From Actinomycetes bacterium (GTDB lineage: Bacteria > Actinomycetota > Acidimicrobiia > Acidimicrobiales > SZUA-35): a DNA stretch of 61,408 bases. Of the stretch, positions 43,683-53,321 are shown piece by piece. Made by a program: the position numbers and the translations under genes. The stretch is from positions 1 to 61,408 of the forward strand of contig JAJRXF010000133.1 in the NCBI GenBank assembly GCA_024276425.1, read 5' to 3'. The notes under the pieces were generated by a model, which worked only from the letters and a program-made list of their open reading frames with translations, was not told where the DNA came from and searched no databases. Every line of letters begins with the position of its first letter. The first letter of the stretch is position 1.

Positions 43683-44200
43683 TTAGCTGCGCCGGGAGTC
43701 TGGTTGTGACTCCCATCGCGACTCGGGTGCTGGTCGAGGTTTCTGGAGCGGCCAGCCGCGCTCGCTCGGCCCAACTCTCTTGAGGTACTCAAGCCGCTCA
43801 AGCGCCTCAGCCAAAGTCGCAATGGCGCCAGCGGGAACCCACCAACAAACCGTGGCCGCTTCAACGGTGCTGCTCATCCACTCTCGACGTCGGCGAAAAT
43901 AGTCCACATGGCCGCTCTTCATCACAAAGTTATGCAGTGTCTCCAGACTCTCCCAAATCGAATAGTTGACAATGACGTTGGGGTCATCGAAGCCTGGAAC
44001 CTCGATATTGCTGGAACCTCGATATTGGAAGAGGCCCCGCCCTCCTGATCTTTCAAACGCCAAACAAACCCAGGCGCCGACTCGGCCAGCTCATTGATGG
44101 GGGCTAGGGCGGCCAGGAACTCCGCTGATTGGGGGCTGTCTAACGGTTGAAGAAGTCGGGACAGATTCAGTTCGGCAAGATGCCAGTCACTCTCGATCAC
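43683..44200 (-). pseudogene. DUF3291 protein gene split by a 17-bp tandem duplication
   Basis: Two overlapping frames together encode one DUF3291-family protein. The first reads WHLAELNLSRLLQPLD...PGFVWRLKDQEGGASSNIEVP, the second SSNIEVPGFDDPNVIVNYSIWESLETLHNFV...RRREWMSSTVEAATVCWWVPAG. They are separated by a perfect 17-bp tandem duplication at 43994-44010/44011-44027. Deleting one copy restores a single 166-codon frame from GTG at 44200 to the stop at 43683, which argues the break is recent. As it stands, translation ends at 43922. DUF3291 proteins are small ABM-like proteins of unknown function. Programmed slippage, or copy-number phase variation, is an alternative. Confidence 0.85.
43994..44027. 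repeat. Perfect 17-bp tandem duplication
   Basis: CTGGAACCTCGATATTG is present twice head to tail (43994-44010 and 44011-44027). The period is not a multiple of three and shifts the DUF3291 frame. Confidence 0.97.
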
Positions 44201-44284
44201 ACCGATGGCACTAGCCAATAGGCCTCAGATTCGACCTCACCTCCATCTCTGGGTCCAAAACGTCGGTCCGGTACACTCCTGGCC

Positions 44285-45733
44285 GTGACCGAATCACTTC
44301 CTTGTCTTATCCAGGGCGGCATGGGCATCGGCGTGTCCAATTGGACATTAGCCAAGACTGTTTCCCAATTGGGTCAGATGGGCGTTATCTCTGGGGTCGC
44401 CCTCGATGTCGTCCTATCTCGACGCCTGGAAATGGGGGACCTCGATGGCAGTTCTCGTCGGGCGCTATCCCATTTCCCAGACCAGGAAATGGCTCAGCGA
44501 ATTCTTGACCTCTACTACGTCGAAGGCGGCAAGGGGGAAAACGACCGGTTCATTCAACGACCAATGATGTCCCACCGGCCCTCCCAGGCGGTCAACGAAC
44601 TCATTGTGGCCGCCTGCTTTGTCGAGGTTTGGCTGGCCAAAGAGGACCACGACGGGGTGGTGGGGGTGAATTTCTTAGAGAAGGTGCAATCACCCAATTT
44701 GGCATCCATCTACGGGGTGATGCTGGCCGGGGTTGATTTCATATTGATGGGGGCTGGCATTCCCAGCGCCATCCCGGGGATCATGGATCACTTCTCCCGA
44801 GGCGAGCCTGCCAACCTACGACTCGACGTCAAGGGTGCTACACGCGAAGACAACTTCGTCATGACCTTTGACCCAGCCCAGTTCTGGGGTGAGGAGGAGG
44901 GGGCGGCCCTTCGCACAATGCCCCGACCAAAGTTTCTGGCCATTATTTCCTCAGAAGTTCTGGCCAAGCGTTTGGCCACCAAGGCTTCCGGGTTTGTCGA
45001 CGGCTTCATCGTTGAGGGCCCAACCGCTGGCGGCCACAACGCTCCCCCGCGGGGCAAGATGCAGATCAGTGAGAAGGGCGAGCCAATCTATGGGGACCGG
45101 GACGTTCCGAAACTGGAAAAGATTGTCGACATTGGTCGACCGTTCTGGCTAGCGGGCAGCTACGCCTCGGCCGAGGGGTTGGCCAAAGCTCAGAGCCTGG
45201 GTGCGGTCGGCATCCAGGTAGGCACCGCCTTTGCCTATTGTGAGGAATCCGGATTCGCCCCCGAGATCAAAGAGCGGGTTCTTGCCCTGTCGGCCGCTGG
45301 TGAAGCCAAAATTAAGACCGATGCCCGGGTCTCCCCCACTGGGTTCCCCTTCAAAGTTGTCCAGATCGAGGAAACCTTGTCGAACCCAAAGCTTTATCTG
45401 GCCCGTGAGAGAGTGTGTGACCTTGGCTACTTGCGCCACGCCTACAAGCGTGAGAATGGCCGAATTGGCTGGCGTTGCGCGTCCGAGCCCATCGATGACT
45501 ACCTCAAGAAGGGCGGAGACGTTGAGGACACCGTTGGTCGGGGTTGTGTGTGCAATGCATTGGCCTCAGCCATTGGAATGCCCCAGGTGCAGGTCAACGG
45601 CGAGGTCGAAAATCGGCTGGTTACTTCCGGTGACGATGTGGCCCTCATTTCGCGGTTCATTCCCGAAGGCAAATCCAGCTATAGCGCGGTTGATGTCGTG
45701 CGCTCCATCGTCGGGGAGTCGACCGAAGCCTAG
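44285..45733 (+). CDS. Nitronate monooxygenase family flavoprotein
   Basis: A 482-residue FMN-binding TIM-barrel protein of the 2-nitropropane dioxygenase family. Features are the N-terminal IQGGMGIGVSNWTLAKTVSQLG, the FIVEGPTAGGHNAPPRGK loop (the conserved EGxxAGGH flavin/active-site segment) and WLAGSYASAEGLAKAQSLGAVGIQVGTAFAY (phosphate-binding GxxGxQxGTxF). It is about 100-150 residues longer than classical enzymes. The extra C-terminal domain (about 370-482) has cysteines in RVCDLGYL, WRCASEP and GRGCVCNAL that may bind metal. Probably oxidises alkyl nitronates such as propionate-3-nitronate or acts as another flavin oxidoreductase. GTG start; an MFS gene follows after 21 bp. Confidence 0.85.
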   Translation: MTESLPCLIQGGMGIGVSNWTLAKTVSQLGQMGVISGVALDVVLSRRLEMGDLDGSSRRALSHFPDQEMAQRILDLYYVEGGKGENDRFIQRPMMSHRPSQAVNELIVAACFVEVWLAKEDHDGVVGVNFLEKVQSPNLASIYGVMLAGVDFILMGAGIPSAIPGIMDHFSRGEPANLRLDVKGATREDNFVMTFDPAQFWGEEEGAALRTMPRPKFLAIISSEVLAKRLATKASGFVDGFIVEGPTAGGHNAPPRGKMQISEKGEPIYGDRDVPKLEKIVDIGRPFWLAGSYASAEGLAKAQSLGAVGIQVGTAFAYCEESGFAPEIKERVLALSAAGEAKIKTDARVSPTGFPFKVVQIEETLSNPKLYLARERVCDLGYLRHAYKRENGRIGWRCASEPIDDYLKKGGDVEDTVGRGCVCNALASAIGMPQVQVNGEVENRLVTSGDDVALISRFIPEGKSSYSAVDVVRSIVGESTEA

Positions 45734-45754
45734 GCCAGCGGCAATAGATCAGTC

Positions 45755-46978
45755 ATGACGACCACGGTTCTTCCCAACTCCTACCGGCGTCTACTTGCCG
45801 CTTCAACCCTTTCCAATCTCAGTGACGGCATTCGCCTAGCCGCCTTTCCCTTGCTGGCCCGCAGCCTCACCGCCAGCCCCCTTCTCATTGGTTTGGTCTT
45901 TGTCGCCGGTCTCATTCCCGGGCCGGTCTTCGGACTGTCGGCTGGCTGGTTGAGTGACCGAGTCGAGCGCCGTAGTTTGGCTCGGAGGGTCAATACCGGT
46001 CGGGCTATGTTGTTAGGTGGCCTGGCATTGCTGATCATGACCGAGCGAGCCACCTTGGGGTTGGTCATCGTGGCTGCATTCGTCTTGGGAACAAGCGAGG
46101 TGCTAGCCGACAACACGATAGGAACGTTGATCCCCTCGGTAGTTCCCACCCACCAGTTGGAGCGGGCCAATGCTTCCATGGTGGCATCGGAGATCATTGG
46201 CAACGAGTTCGTCGGGCCAGCGTTGGGGGCACTGCTGTTCAGTCTCGGAATGTTCGTGCCCTTCGCCAGCAATGCCGGGTTGCTTGCCATGTCAGTGCTG
46301 CTGTTGGCTGGGCTGCCACTCCTTCGGCCATCGACCGAGGAGACTCACGACAACCGGATCGACGATGGCCGAATCAGAGATGGGCTGGTGTTCCTGAGAG
46401 GCTCAGAGTCCCTACGTGGCCTGACCGTGGCCTCGGCCATGCTTATCGCCATCGACGGGGCATGGTTTGCTCTGCTCATTGTCTTGTCCAGCGATGTTCT
46501 CGGGCTACCCCCATCAGCATTCGGCTTACTATTGGCCAGCGGAGCCCTGGGCGGTTTGGCCGGAGCCGCGCTGGCCGACCGATTCCTGGTCTCGTTGGGA
46601 TCTGATGGTTGGCGGCGTCTGGTGGTCGGGGTGTTTGTCTCCATGGGACTTCCCCTTATCGGCCTTGGGCTGGCCCCCTCGATCTGGCTGAGTGTGCTTA
46701 GCCTAGTGTTGTCCAGCGGAGCCTTCGCCTGGTGGAACACCTATGCCGCGACCCTTCGCCAGCGCGCCACCCCCGATCATCTGCTGGGCCGAGTTACCGG
46801 CGCCTACAAGTCCATCGTGCTAAGCGCTGCGGTGGCTGGCACCCTTGTCGGCTCATTGGTAGCGGAGCAGTTTGGAATCCGGTTCAGCCTGGTTGGGGCG
46901 GGCATTCTTGCCCTCGCCGCCACACCAGTTCTGGTGAGATGGCCAGCGGACCCCGACGCGACCAGTAGCCAACCATGA
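45755..46978 (+). CDS. MFS transporter
   Basis: A 407-residue major facilitator with twelve hydrophobic helices. The loop-2/3 motif appears as GPVFGLSAGWLSDRVERRSLARRVNTGRAML (about 50-80) and the repeat-half counterpart as ALGGLAGAALADRFLVSLG (about 260-280). The pattern resembles MFS_3/enterobactin-exporter-like drug or siderophore exporters. Twenty-one bp behind the nitronate monooxygenase gene, so they may form a two-gene operon; a functional link is only suggested. Its stop is 6 bp from the convergent surface-protein gene. Confidence 0.9.
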   Translation: MTTTVLPNSYRRLLAASTLSNLSDGIRLAAFPLLARSLTASPLLIGLVFVAGLIPGPVFGLSAGWLSDRVERRSLARRVNTGRAMLLGGLALLIMTERATLGLVIVAAFVLGTSEVLADNTIGTLIPSVVPTHQLERANASMVASEIIGNEFVGPALGALLFSLGMFVPFASNAGLLAMSVLLLAGLPLLRPSTEETHDNRIDDGRIRDGLVFLRGSESLRGLTVASAMLIAIDGAWFALLIVLSSDVLGLPPSAFGLLLASGALGGLAGAALADRFLVSLGSDGWRRLVVGVFVSMGLPLIGLGLAPSIWLSVLSLVLSSGAFAWWNTYAATLRQRATPDHLLGRVTGAYKSIVLSAAVAGTLVGSLVAEQFGIRFSLVGAGILALAATPVLVRWPADPDATSSQP

Positions 46979-46984
46979 GAGTGC

Positions 46985-49900
46985 TCAGGACAGTCGGCGG
47001 CGGTGACCGCGACCGACACTCACCAGCATCGATCCGCCGAGCAGGAGGAGGAAGCCGACCAGGGGCACAGCCAGGTTTGAGCCGGTGTAGGCCAGGTCGG
47101 GTTGAGATTCCACCGTCACCGAGGCCATGTCAACGTTGTTCGCTTGGTACACCTCGCTCCGCCCGAGAACCAGGCCCTGAACCTGGACGCTGTTAGTCAC
47201 GGTCGCTCCGGCTGCGATGATCTTGGTCTGAATGACCAGCGGTGGTGCTGATTGCCCGGCCGCCAACACCATCGGATTACCGCACGAGAGGCTGTCCTGG
47301 CCAGTGGTTGCCTGGTTCGTTTCACAACTCCAGCCTGCTCCGGTGGCACCTACAAACTCCAAACCAGCAGGTAAGGGATCATCAACCAGCACCCCGGGTA
47401 GCGGTGTGGTGGAGTTGTTTGTCGCCAGGACTGACCAGGTAGCGGGCTCACCAATGCGACTGCCCGACGCGGTGATGACCAGATCCTTAGTCACCGCCAA
47501 GTCGATCTTGTCACTTATGAGACCAGCGTCAATGTCTGCTACGGAGCCGACGCAGTCCACCAAGCTGACACCCAGTGGCCCCATACAAGCGGCAGTCTCG
47601 ATTCGAAGGACGGCACTGGCCATGCTCACCCAGTCGATGTCGGAATCGACGGCGGAATCCTCACCCTGGAGGGGCATGGTCAGGGCAAGGCCATCTGGCG
47701 CCGTGACGGCCACCGAGTACTCTCCGGTCCGCAACCCCTCGAAGCGGTAGTCCCCGTTGGTGTCACTCAGGGTGCTGGCCACGGGTTGACCCAAGGAGTC
47801 AAGCAGTAACATCACCACCTGAGCCCGAACGGTTTCGGTCGCTCCCCGTACACCGTCGCTGTTGGCGTCGTCCCAAACTCGGCCAGAAATAGCGCCTAAG
47901 GTCTCACCAAGGTCGACATCGGTCAGCCCCTCCAGTGGCACCACCACGGACAGGTCGTTCCGTGTACTTGACCCGTACCCCTCCGGTTGGGTCTCAGCCA
48001 CCTGGTAAGTACCAGCCACCAAGTCGGTGAACTGGTAAAAGCCCATCGAGTCCGTGATGGTCTCGGCCAGAACTGTGCCGGATACGTCACGAAGAACGAT
48101 CTTCACCCCCTCAAGCCGTCCAACTTCTGAACCTTCTCGGGTTCCACTCTGGTCCTCATCCAGCCACACCACTCCGGACAGCGTGGTGCCCACTTCGGCG
48201 AAGTTGTAGGCCGTGGCGTTCTCCCCTGGCCCAAGGATGATGTCGGTTACTGTGTCGCCCACCGGGTCGAGGACCCCGCCAGCCGATCCGATCGTGTCCA
48301 CCCCATCGTTGAATCCCGCGGGCTGAGTCTCAGCCACCTCATAGGTGCCCGCTACCAGACCATCAAAGCTCCAGGCCCCGTCTGAACCGGTCGTGGTGAT
48401 AGCCACCACCGCATTGCCATAGTCGTCGATTCCGCTCAGGGACACATCAACCCCGTCAATGGGCCAATCGTTGCCGTCTTGGATCCCGTTGTTGTCGATG
48501 TCGAAAAACACTCGGCCCTCTACCGAACTGGCAAGAGCAGTGGCGTAGGCATCATCGCTGGCGCGTATATCGGCAAGTTGGGTGCCATCGGCCAAGGCTT
48601 CCGGGGTGGCGGTAGCTGTGGCGGTGTTGTAGTGAAGCTGACCGAACAGGGGCGCGGCCAACGAAGCCGAACACTCCTGGGCGCCGCCGGGTGGGATCGG
48701 ACCTCCCGGACAGACAATGGCGCTGCCCGCCACAGTGTCGTCGGCCACGCTGAGAGTGTCCACCACCACGTTGCCGGTGTTGGTCACCTCAAAGGTGACG
48801 ATCATGGTTGAACCAAGATTGACCGTTGCCCCCGGGGCCGTCGGGGCATCATCACCGTTGATGCGCTTGACCAATGAGATCTCGGGGTTGGGATAGAAGA
48901 CACCCTGGTCGACATCGGTCATGGTGAAGTTGGCTGGCAGTGTGAACGACGCCTGCCCATTTGTTGGATCACCATCGGAATCAACGGTGGGATCGAGCCC
49001 GACCCCTTGACGGGTGAAATGGGGCTGACCCAAACCGGAAGGGGCAGGGAGTCCGAAGGTGATGGTGTATGAGCCGGAGGCAATGTTGGCGAATCGATAG
49101 CGACCATCGGCTGCGGTTTGGCTGGTGGCCGACACCGGGTTTCCGTCACTGTCGGTACCGACCAAATCGACCCTTACCCCCTCGATGGGGCCGTCTTGTT
49201 GGTCGCGGATGCCGTCGCCGTCGACATCAATCCACACAAGATCACCAACGGAGGAGGCAACAATGGTTGCGGGGGCGGTTACCGGTCCGACCAACTCGAC
49301 CAGGCCACCGGCACGAGCCGAGACACTGTTGAGGTACACGTCACCGGCGCTGTTGGCCGTAGGCAACATGGTGATGTCAACAATGATCTGGGAGCCAGCA
49401 CCAAATGCCCCCGGCCGCCGAACTCGCACCCCGGTTACATCGGATGGGGTCTGGGGGCAAGAAGCGGAGGAACCCGAGCCCAACACAACCGAACCAGCGG
49501 CCGCCTGGTCACACCATAAGGTCGACCCGCCAGCCAGGTTCGAGACATCGTTGGGGTCAGGATCAACCACCGGAGCCGAGGTGTACAACACTTCAACCGT
49601 TGGTCCGCCCAGTTGGACGCTGGCCGAAACAAACTCCAGTCCACCCGAGTAGTTGGTTGTACCCTGACCATTGACCGGGAGCACGTCGATCATGTCTGGT
49701 GATGTTGGCCCCGGGGAGGTGTCGAAGTTGGCCAGGTTGATTTGCCACCGCAAAAGGTCCGGGTTGGATTCGCCCGGAAGGTTGATCTCGACCTGGGGAG
49801 TCAAGGCTCGCTTGTCCAGGGAAACCCCAGCCGGCTGAGTCACCTGAACCGAAGCGGACGCGGTTCTTTTGGAGATGTCGGAGGGATCACCCTGAGCAGT

Positions 49901-52378
49901 CACAGCCGCCCGGTTGGTTTTAACCTCCGAAGTTGACAGGGGGGAGATTCGCACGGTGTAGGTGATCGGCGACACAACCTCATTCACCGGCATCGGGCCC
50001 AGATCCCAAAGCACATAGGTTTCTCCGGCACCACAGGCGATGGCTGAGTCCGGGGGCGAGGATGGCTCAACCCTGGTCGGGCTCGGGCTCGAACTGAGGA
50101 AAACCTCACCCGACGGAAGGCAATCTTCGATCTTGAGCGGGACCGAGACCGAGAAATCGACCGCGGCGGTGATGGTCGGGCTGAGGCGGAAGTCGACAAT
50201 GTCGCCTCCGGTCACAGCGGGCGTTGTGGTCACCCAGGTGCCCGAATCCGGATCCTGAACTTCCTTGGCCAGTCGCGCCACCGCGGTACCAACCCGCACC
50301 CGGTCTCCTCGGGCCCCGACATTGGTAGCTGGTACATAGCTGGAGGTGGTCCATGCTCGGGGGGAGGCCAGCATTTCGCTCATGGTCAGCGACCCCGCCT
50401 CCACTTTGCCACTAGCGAAATTTGGGATGATGGTGTCCACGGCCAAGCCATCGGCAGCCCGTAACCCAATCGCCACCCACACCCACGTTCCGGCACCAGT
50501 TTGGTGGGGCGGCACGGTGAAGCTAACCCGTACTTGGGATACCCCGGTGTAGATACCCTGGCTGGCTTTGCCCGGGTCGTTGCCTGGAACTAAGGCCGGA
50601 TCGCTTGACCAGCCTCCGGGTGAGTCGGCGTCGGTGCATGTAGTCCCGGCGCCCCCGGCTCCGTTTCCGTATTCGATGGACAGGGTAGGGAGTTGGAGGG
50701 GGTTGGTCACCGAGGCGTATTGGCCGTCATAGGCCCGGCCATGAATCCAGACCGGTTCTCCGTTAGAGGGGAGACCCTGGGCTCGGGCCACCGACGAGGC
50801 TGGATAGTTGGCTGCGGCCAGGTTCACTAGGGCCGGATCCCAGCTATCGCAGGCCAAGAAAGTGACATCTTGCTGGGTGGCGGCGTTGCGAGCCGAGAAA
50901 TGCAGTAGGGACAGGATCGGCTGGCCCGGGTAGATTTGGGCTTCTCCAGTTTGGGTTCCGGTGCTTCCTGGAGGTCCTTCCCATACGGACCAGCCCGGGC
51001 TGAACTCGACCGGTGGAACATTGCCAACGGCGTTGCCAATTCCTCCATACCAGACGTCAAAGGATCCCCGGGTTGAGGCTACGCTCCGGCTGCTGCGATA
51101 GTCGTTGAAGGCTTCTTGGGCCGAGGGGTCGTTGACCACTCCATCGATTCCCACCGGGTCGAAGTCGCTGTAGCGGTTATCCCAGTCCAGGGTCCAGGTC
51201 GATCCGAGACTGTCGACAACTCCCAGGTCGATAACGGTCTCAACCGGGATTTGCACATAGATGGACCAGCTGTACACATAGCCGCGGTTGGCTGGAAGGG
51301 TTCGACCCGCTGGTCGGTAGGCCTGGCTTGGGACCGTGTAGGCCGAGGAGTCCATGCCGGTGATCGACACCGAGACCGGGGTGCCGGGCCCACCGGGCTG
51401 GGCACAATCGGTGGTGCCGGACTGGCGAACGCCGGTTGCTGCTGTTGCAGGGCCGCCGATCCGAGGGTAGGGCTGGGCCCAGGACAATGCGCGGCAACGC
51501 ACTAGGATGGCCCCATACTTTTGGGCCGCGTTAGCTCCAGCGGCCACATAGTCGGGGTCGCTGAGGACTCCCGGGCCGTACAGGGACGCGGGGGTGAGGT
51601 CGTCGGTGAACGTCACAGGCATCTGGAGCGGAGTGGTTCCCTTGCCTCCGGCTGGGGCAGCTATCAGCATGGGAATGATATAGCCGAAACACGATCGACC
51701 GCTGCCATCGGCGCATGTTCGGATCCCCTGGTTGGAGAAGTACCCGGCGTTCTCAACCTCGGAGGCGGAGTTTTTCGACAAATCGAACTGTGCTCGGGCT
51801 GAAACGCGGGTGCTGAGGGGGGCGGAGACGGCCGGGGTGACGACATCGGCCGATACCACCGAAGCAATTGTTGGATCCAGGTCGGTGCCGTTGGGCACCT
51901 CGGACCGGACCTTGGCCACAACAGGGTAGGTGAAGGTGGAGAATGCCGTTCGTGGTCCAATGTTGCAGACGAGGGTTTGGGTTGGGAGCGAAGTCCACGA
52001 TGTCATCGTGATGGGCAGCACTGGTCCGGGCAGGGTGGCGGGGGTCAGGGACGAGCCGGTAACGCAGTACGGGGGAATGGCCCCAAGTTCGACCCCTCGG
52101 GGCAAGGGAAGGGTGAAGGTGACATCACTGCCGGGGGCGTCGTTCACACTGACTTCAACCTGGTAGGTGATGTTGTCATTGGTACGAACAATCCCGTTGT
52201 TGGGGCCCGAGTCGAGGCCAGGTCCATCGGAGGCGTCGAAGGTTGGGGTGCCGTCGTCCTGGTCGAGCACAATTTCCAGTGACTCCCCTACCGCGGTGGC
52301 AGATGTGGTCGACACTGTGACCGTACTGAAAAACAGCAAGGCCATCAGGATTCGCAGCCATGTCAGTTTGCTTGGCAT
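46985..52378 (-). CDS. Giant surface protein with DUF11, SdrD-B repeats and LAYTG sortase signal
   Basis: About 1,797 residues from the ATG at 52378 (eight more if GTG at 52402 is used). A signal peptide (WLRILMALLFFSTVTVSTTSATA) precedes about 1,000 residues of beta-rich adhesin-like sequence with DUF11-type repeats (for example VTFTLPLPRGVELG; NRAAVTAQGDPSD). Four SdrD-B/Cna-B-like calcium-binding domains follow (about 1085-1600), each opening with WIDVDGDG, FFDIDNNG, WLDEDQSG or WDDANSDG. A final DUF11 unit leads to LAYTG, a hydrophobic helix and a basic tail (GRGHRRRLS), a class-E-type sortase signal. The protein is probably covalently wall-linked and used in adhesion or aggregation. No sortase gene is in the window. 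Confidence 0.92.
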   Translation of the reverse strand: MPSKLTWLRILMALLFFSTVTVSTTSATAVGESLEIVLDQDDGTPTFDASDGPGLDSGPNNGIVRTNDNITYQVEVSVNDAPGSDVTFTLPLPRGVELGAIPPYCVTGSSLTPATLPGPVLPITMTSWTSLPTQTLVCNIGPRTAFSTFTYPVVAKVRSEVPNGTDLDPTIASVVSADVVTPAVSAPLSTRVSARAQFDLSKNSASEVENAGYFSNQGIRTCADGSGRSCFGYIIPMLIAAPAGGKGTTPLQMPVTFTDDLTPASLYGPGVLSDPDYVAAGANAAQKYGAILVRCRALSWAQPYPRIGGPATAATGVRQSGTTDCAQPGGPGTPVSVSITGMDSSAYTVPSQAYRPAGRTLPANRGYVYSWSIYVQIPVETVIDLGVVDSLGSTWTLDWDNRYSDFDPVGIDGVVNDPSAQEAFNDYRSSRSVASTRGSFDVWYGGIGNAVGNVPPVEFSPGWSVWEGPPGSTGTQTGEAQIYPGQPILSLLHFSARNAATQQDVTFLACDSWDPALVNLAAANYPASSVARAQGLPSNGEPVWIHGRAYDGQYASVTNPLQLPTLSIEYGNGAGGAGTTCTDADSPGGWSSDPALVPGNDPGKASQGIYTGVSQVRVSFTVPPHQTGAGTWVWVAIGLRAADGLAVDTIIPNFASGKVEAGSLTMSEMLASPRAWTTSSYVPATNVGARGDRVRVGTAVARLAKEVQDPDSGTWVTTTPAVTGGDIVDFRLSPTITAAVDFSVSVPLKIEDCLPSGEVFLSSSPSPTRVEPSSPPDSAIACGAGETYVLWDLGPMPVNEVVSPITYTVRISPLSTSEVKTNRAAVTAQGDPSDISKRTASASVQVTQPAGVSLDKRALTPQVEINLPGESNPDLLRWQINLANFDTSPGPTSPDMIDVLPVNGQGTTNYSGGLEFVSASVQLGGPTVEVLYTSAPVVDPDPNDVSNLAGGSTLWCDQAAAGSVVLGSGSSASCPQTPSDVTGVRVRRPGAFGAGSQIIVDITMLPTANSAGDVYLNSVSARAGGLVELVGPVTAPATIVASSVGDLVWIDVDGDGIRDQQDGPIEGVRVDLVGTDSDGNPVSATSQTAADGRYRFANIASGSYTITFGLPAPSGLGQPHFTRQGVGLDPTVDSDGDPTNGQASFTLPANFTMTDVDQGVFYPNPEISLVKRINGDDAPTAPGATVNLGSTMIVTFEVTNTGNVVVDTLSVADDTVAGSAIVCPGGPIPPGGAQECSASLAAPLFGQLHYNTATATATPEALADGTQLADIRASDDAYATALASSVEGRVFFDIDNNGIQDGNDWPIDGVDVSLSGIDDYGNAVVAITTTGSDGAWSFDGLVAGTYEVAETQPAGFNDGVDTIGSAGGVLDPVGDTVTDIILGPGENATAYNFAEVGTTLSGVVWLDEDQSGTREGSEVGRLEGVKIVLRDVSGTVLAETITDSMGFYQFTDLVAGTYQVAETQPEGYGSSTRNDLSVVVPLEGLTDVDLGETLGAISGRVWDDANSDGVRGATETVRAQVVMLLLDSLGQPVASTLSDTNGDYRFEGLRTGEYSVAVTAPDGLALTMPLQGEDSAVDSDIDWVSMASAVLRIETAACMGPLGVSLVDCVGSVADIDAGLISDKIDLAVTKDLVITASGSRIGEPATWSVLATNNSTTPLPGVLVDDPLPAGLEFVGATGAGWSCETNQATTGQDSLSCGNPMVLAAGQSAPPLVIQTKIIAAGATVTNSVQVQGLVLGRSEVYQANNVDMASVTVESQPDLAYTGSNLAVPLVGFLLLLGGSMLVSVGRGHRRRLS

Positions 52379-52610
52379 TTCGGCTCGGTTCGTTGATCCC
52401 ACACGCCGGGATTTGGCGATCTTTGAACCAGTCGGTCATCGCGGGGGCCAAGCAACCACTGGGCCAACCAACGGGCCGCGAAGCCCAGGCTCGGTCGTTG
52501 TTGGCTAGGCCAAATGGCCCAGACCATTGGGTCCGCCAACCCAGGGGCTGCGACGGACGGCGCTCAACCGAGCAGAGGGGTCACGCCATGGTGTAACCCG
52601 GTGAGCGTGA
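52379..52610. other. GC-rich leader upstream of the surface-protein gene
   Basis: This 232-bp gap lies upstream of the giant minus-strand gene and downstream of the PCD-VOC gene. It contains several GGCC- and CCCA/TGGG-rich segments that could fold (for example GGGCCAACC and GGTTGGCCC-type complements around 52455-52545). No known riboswitch consensus, ORF with coding character, or clear promoter could be recognised. Confidence 0.35.
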
Positions 52611-53300
52611 TCAGTCTCGGTCCTGCCAGGTGCAAATGCAGGCCTCATTCCCCTCGGCGTCGGCCAGAATCCAAAACGCTCTGGCTCGCTTATCCGAAAC
52701 CAAGATGCCACCAGCAGCAAGGGCGTCGTCAATACGCCCATCCGCCTGGTCGTCGGCAACCGTGATGTCTAGGTGGATGCGGTTTCTCTGGGGTCGCGGC
52801 TCGTCCATTTGTTGGAACCAGATGCTGGGACCAATCCGACGGGGATCAACCAGAGCGTCGGTCGACGTTGTTGTTGTTGGCGAAACCGGCTCGTAGCCCA
52901 AGACTGCAGCCCAGAACGGCCAGATAACATCAATCTCCATGGCATCAATGGCGATCTCCACCCGGCTAATGGGCAACGCTTCCGCTCGAAGTCCAGAACT
53001 CATAGCTAGTTGAGAGATTTCGCTCGCCAACTCCAGATCGAGATCGGTCAGCCCGCCAGCGGCATGGGTCATGAGAGCCACAAAGACTCGATCGGGATAA
53101 CGGAGGTCAATATCGGGGTGATGGTTGGCACGATTGGCAGCCCTGGCTACTTCCAGCGCGAAGGAGGCCGCTCCGTCGAAGGAGCCTGCTCGAAACTGGG
53201 ATTCGATTCTGCCGAGTAGGTATCGCCAGTCATCAAGACTCTCCCTAGCAAAGCGTTGGGCAGTAACTATTTGGGGATTGTCTTGAGCGGAGTCAGCCAT
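52611..53300 (-). CDS. Pterin-4a-carbinolamine dehydratase-like / VOC-domain fusion
   Basis: A 229-residue soluble protein in two parts. Residues 1-100 resemble pterin-4a-carbinolamine dehydratase: W-R-Y near 25, then the active-site motif NHHPDIDLRYPDRVFVALMTH (His60-His61-Pro-Asp) and AGGLTDLDLELA. Residues about 110-229 form a glyoxalase/VOC unit (AIDAMEIDVIWPFWAAVLGYEPV; RIHLDITVADDQADGRIDDALAAGG; WILADAEGNEACICTWQ). Such fusions occur in Actinomycetota; the reaction is not established. The PCD half could recycle a pterin or act as a scaffold. ATG start; the ACT-domain gene lies 21 bp upstream on the same strand. Confidence 0.82.
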   Translation of the reverse strand: MADSAQDNPQIVTAQRFARESLDDWRYLLGRIESQFRAGSFDGAASFALEVARAANRANHHPDIDLRYPDRVFVALMTHAAGGLTDLDLELASEISQLAMSSGLRAEALPISRVEIAIDAMEIDVIWPFWAAVLGYEPVSPTTTTSTDALVDPRRIGPSIWFQQMDEPRPQRNRIHLDITVADDQADGRIDDALAAGGILVSDKRARAFWILADAEGNEACICTWQDRD

Positions 53301-53321
53301 CGACTGACCCTAACCCAGGGT

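Noticed and set aside
52379-52610. Possible riboswitch in the leader of the surface-protein gene
   Set aside because: The region can fold, but no c-di-GMP, c-di-AMP or other consensus core was recognised.
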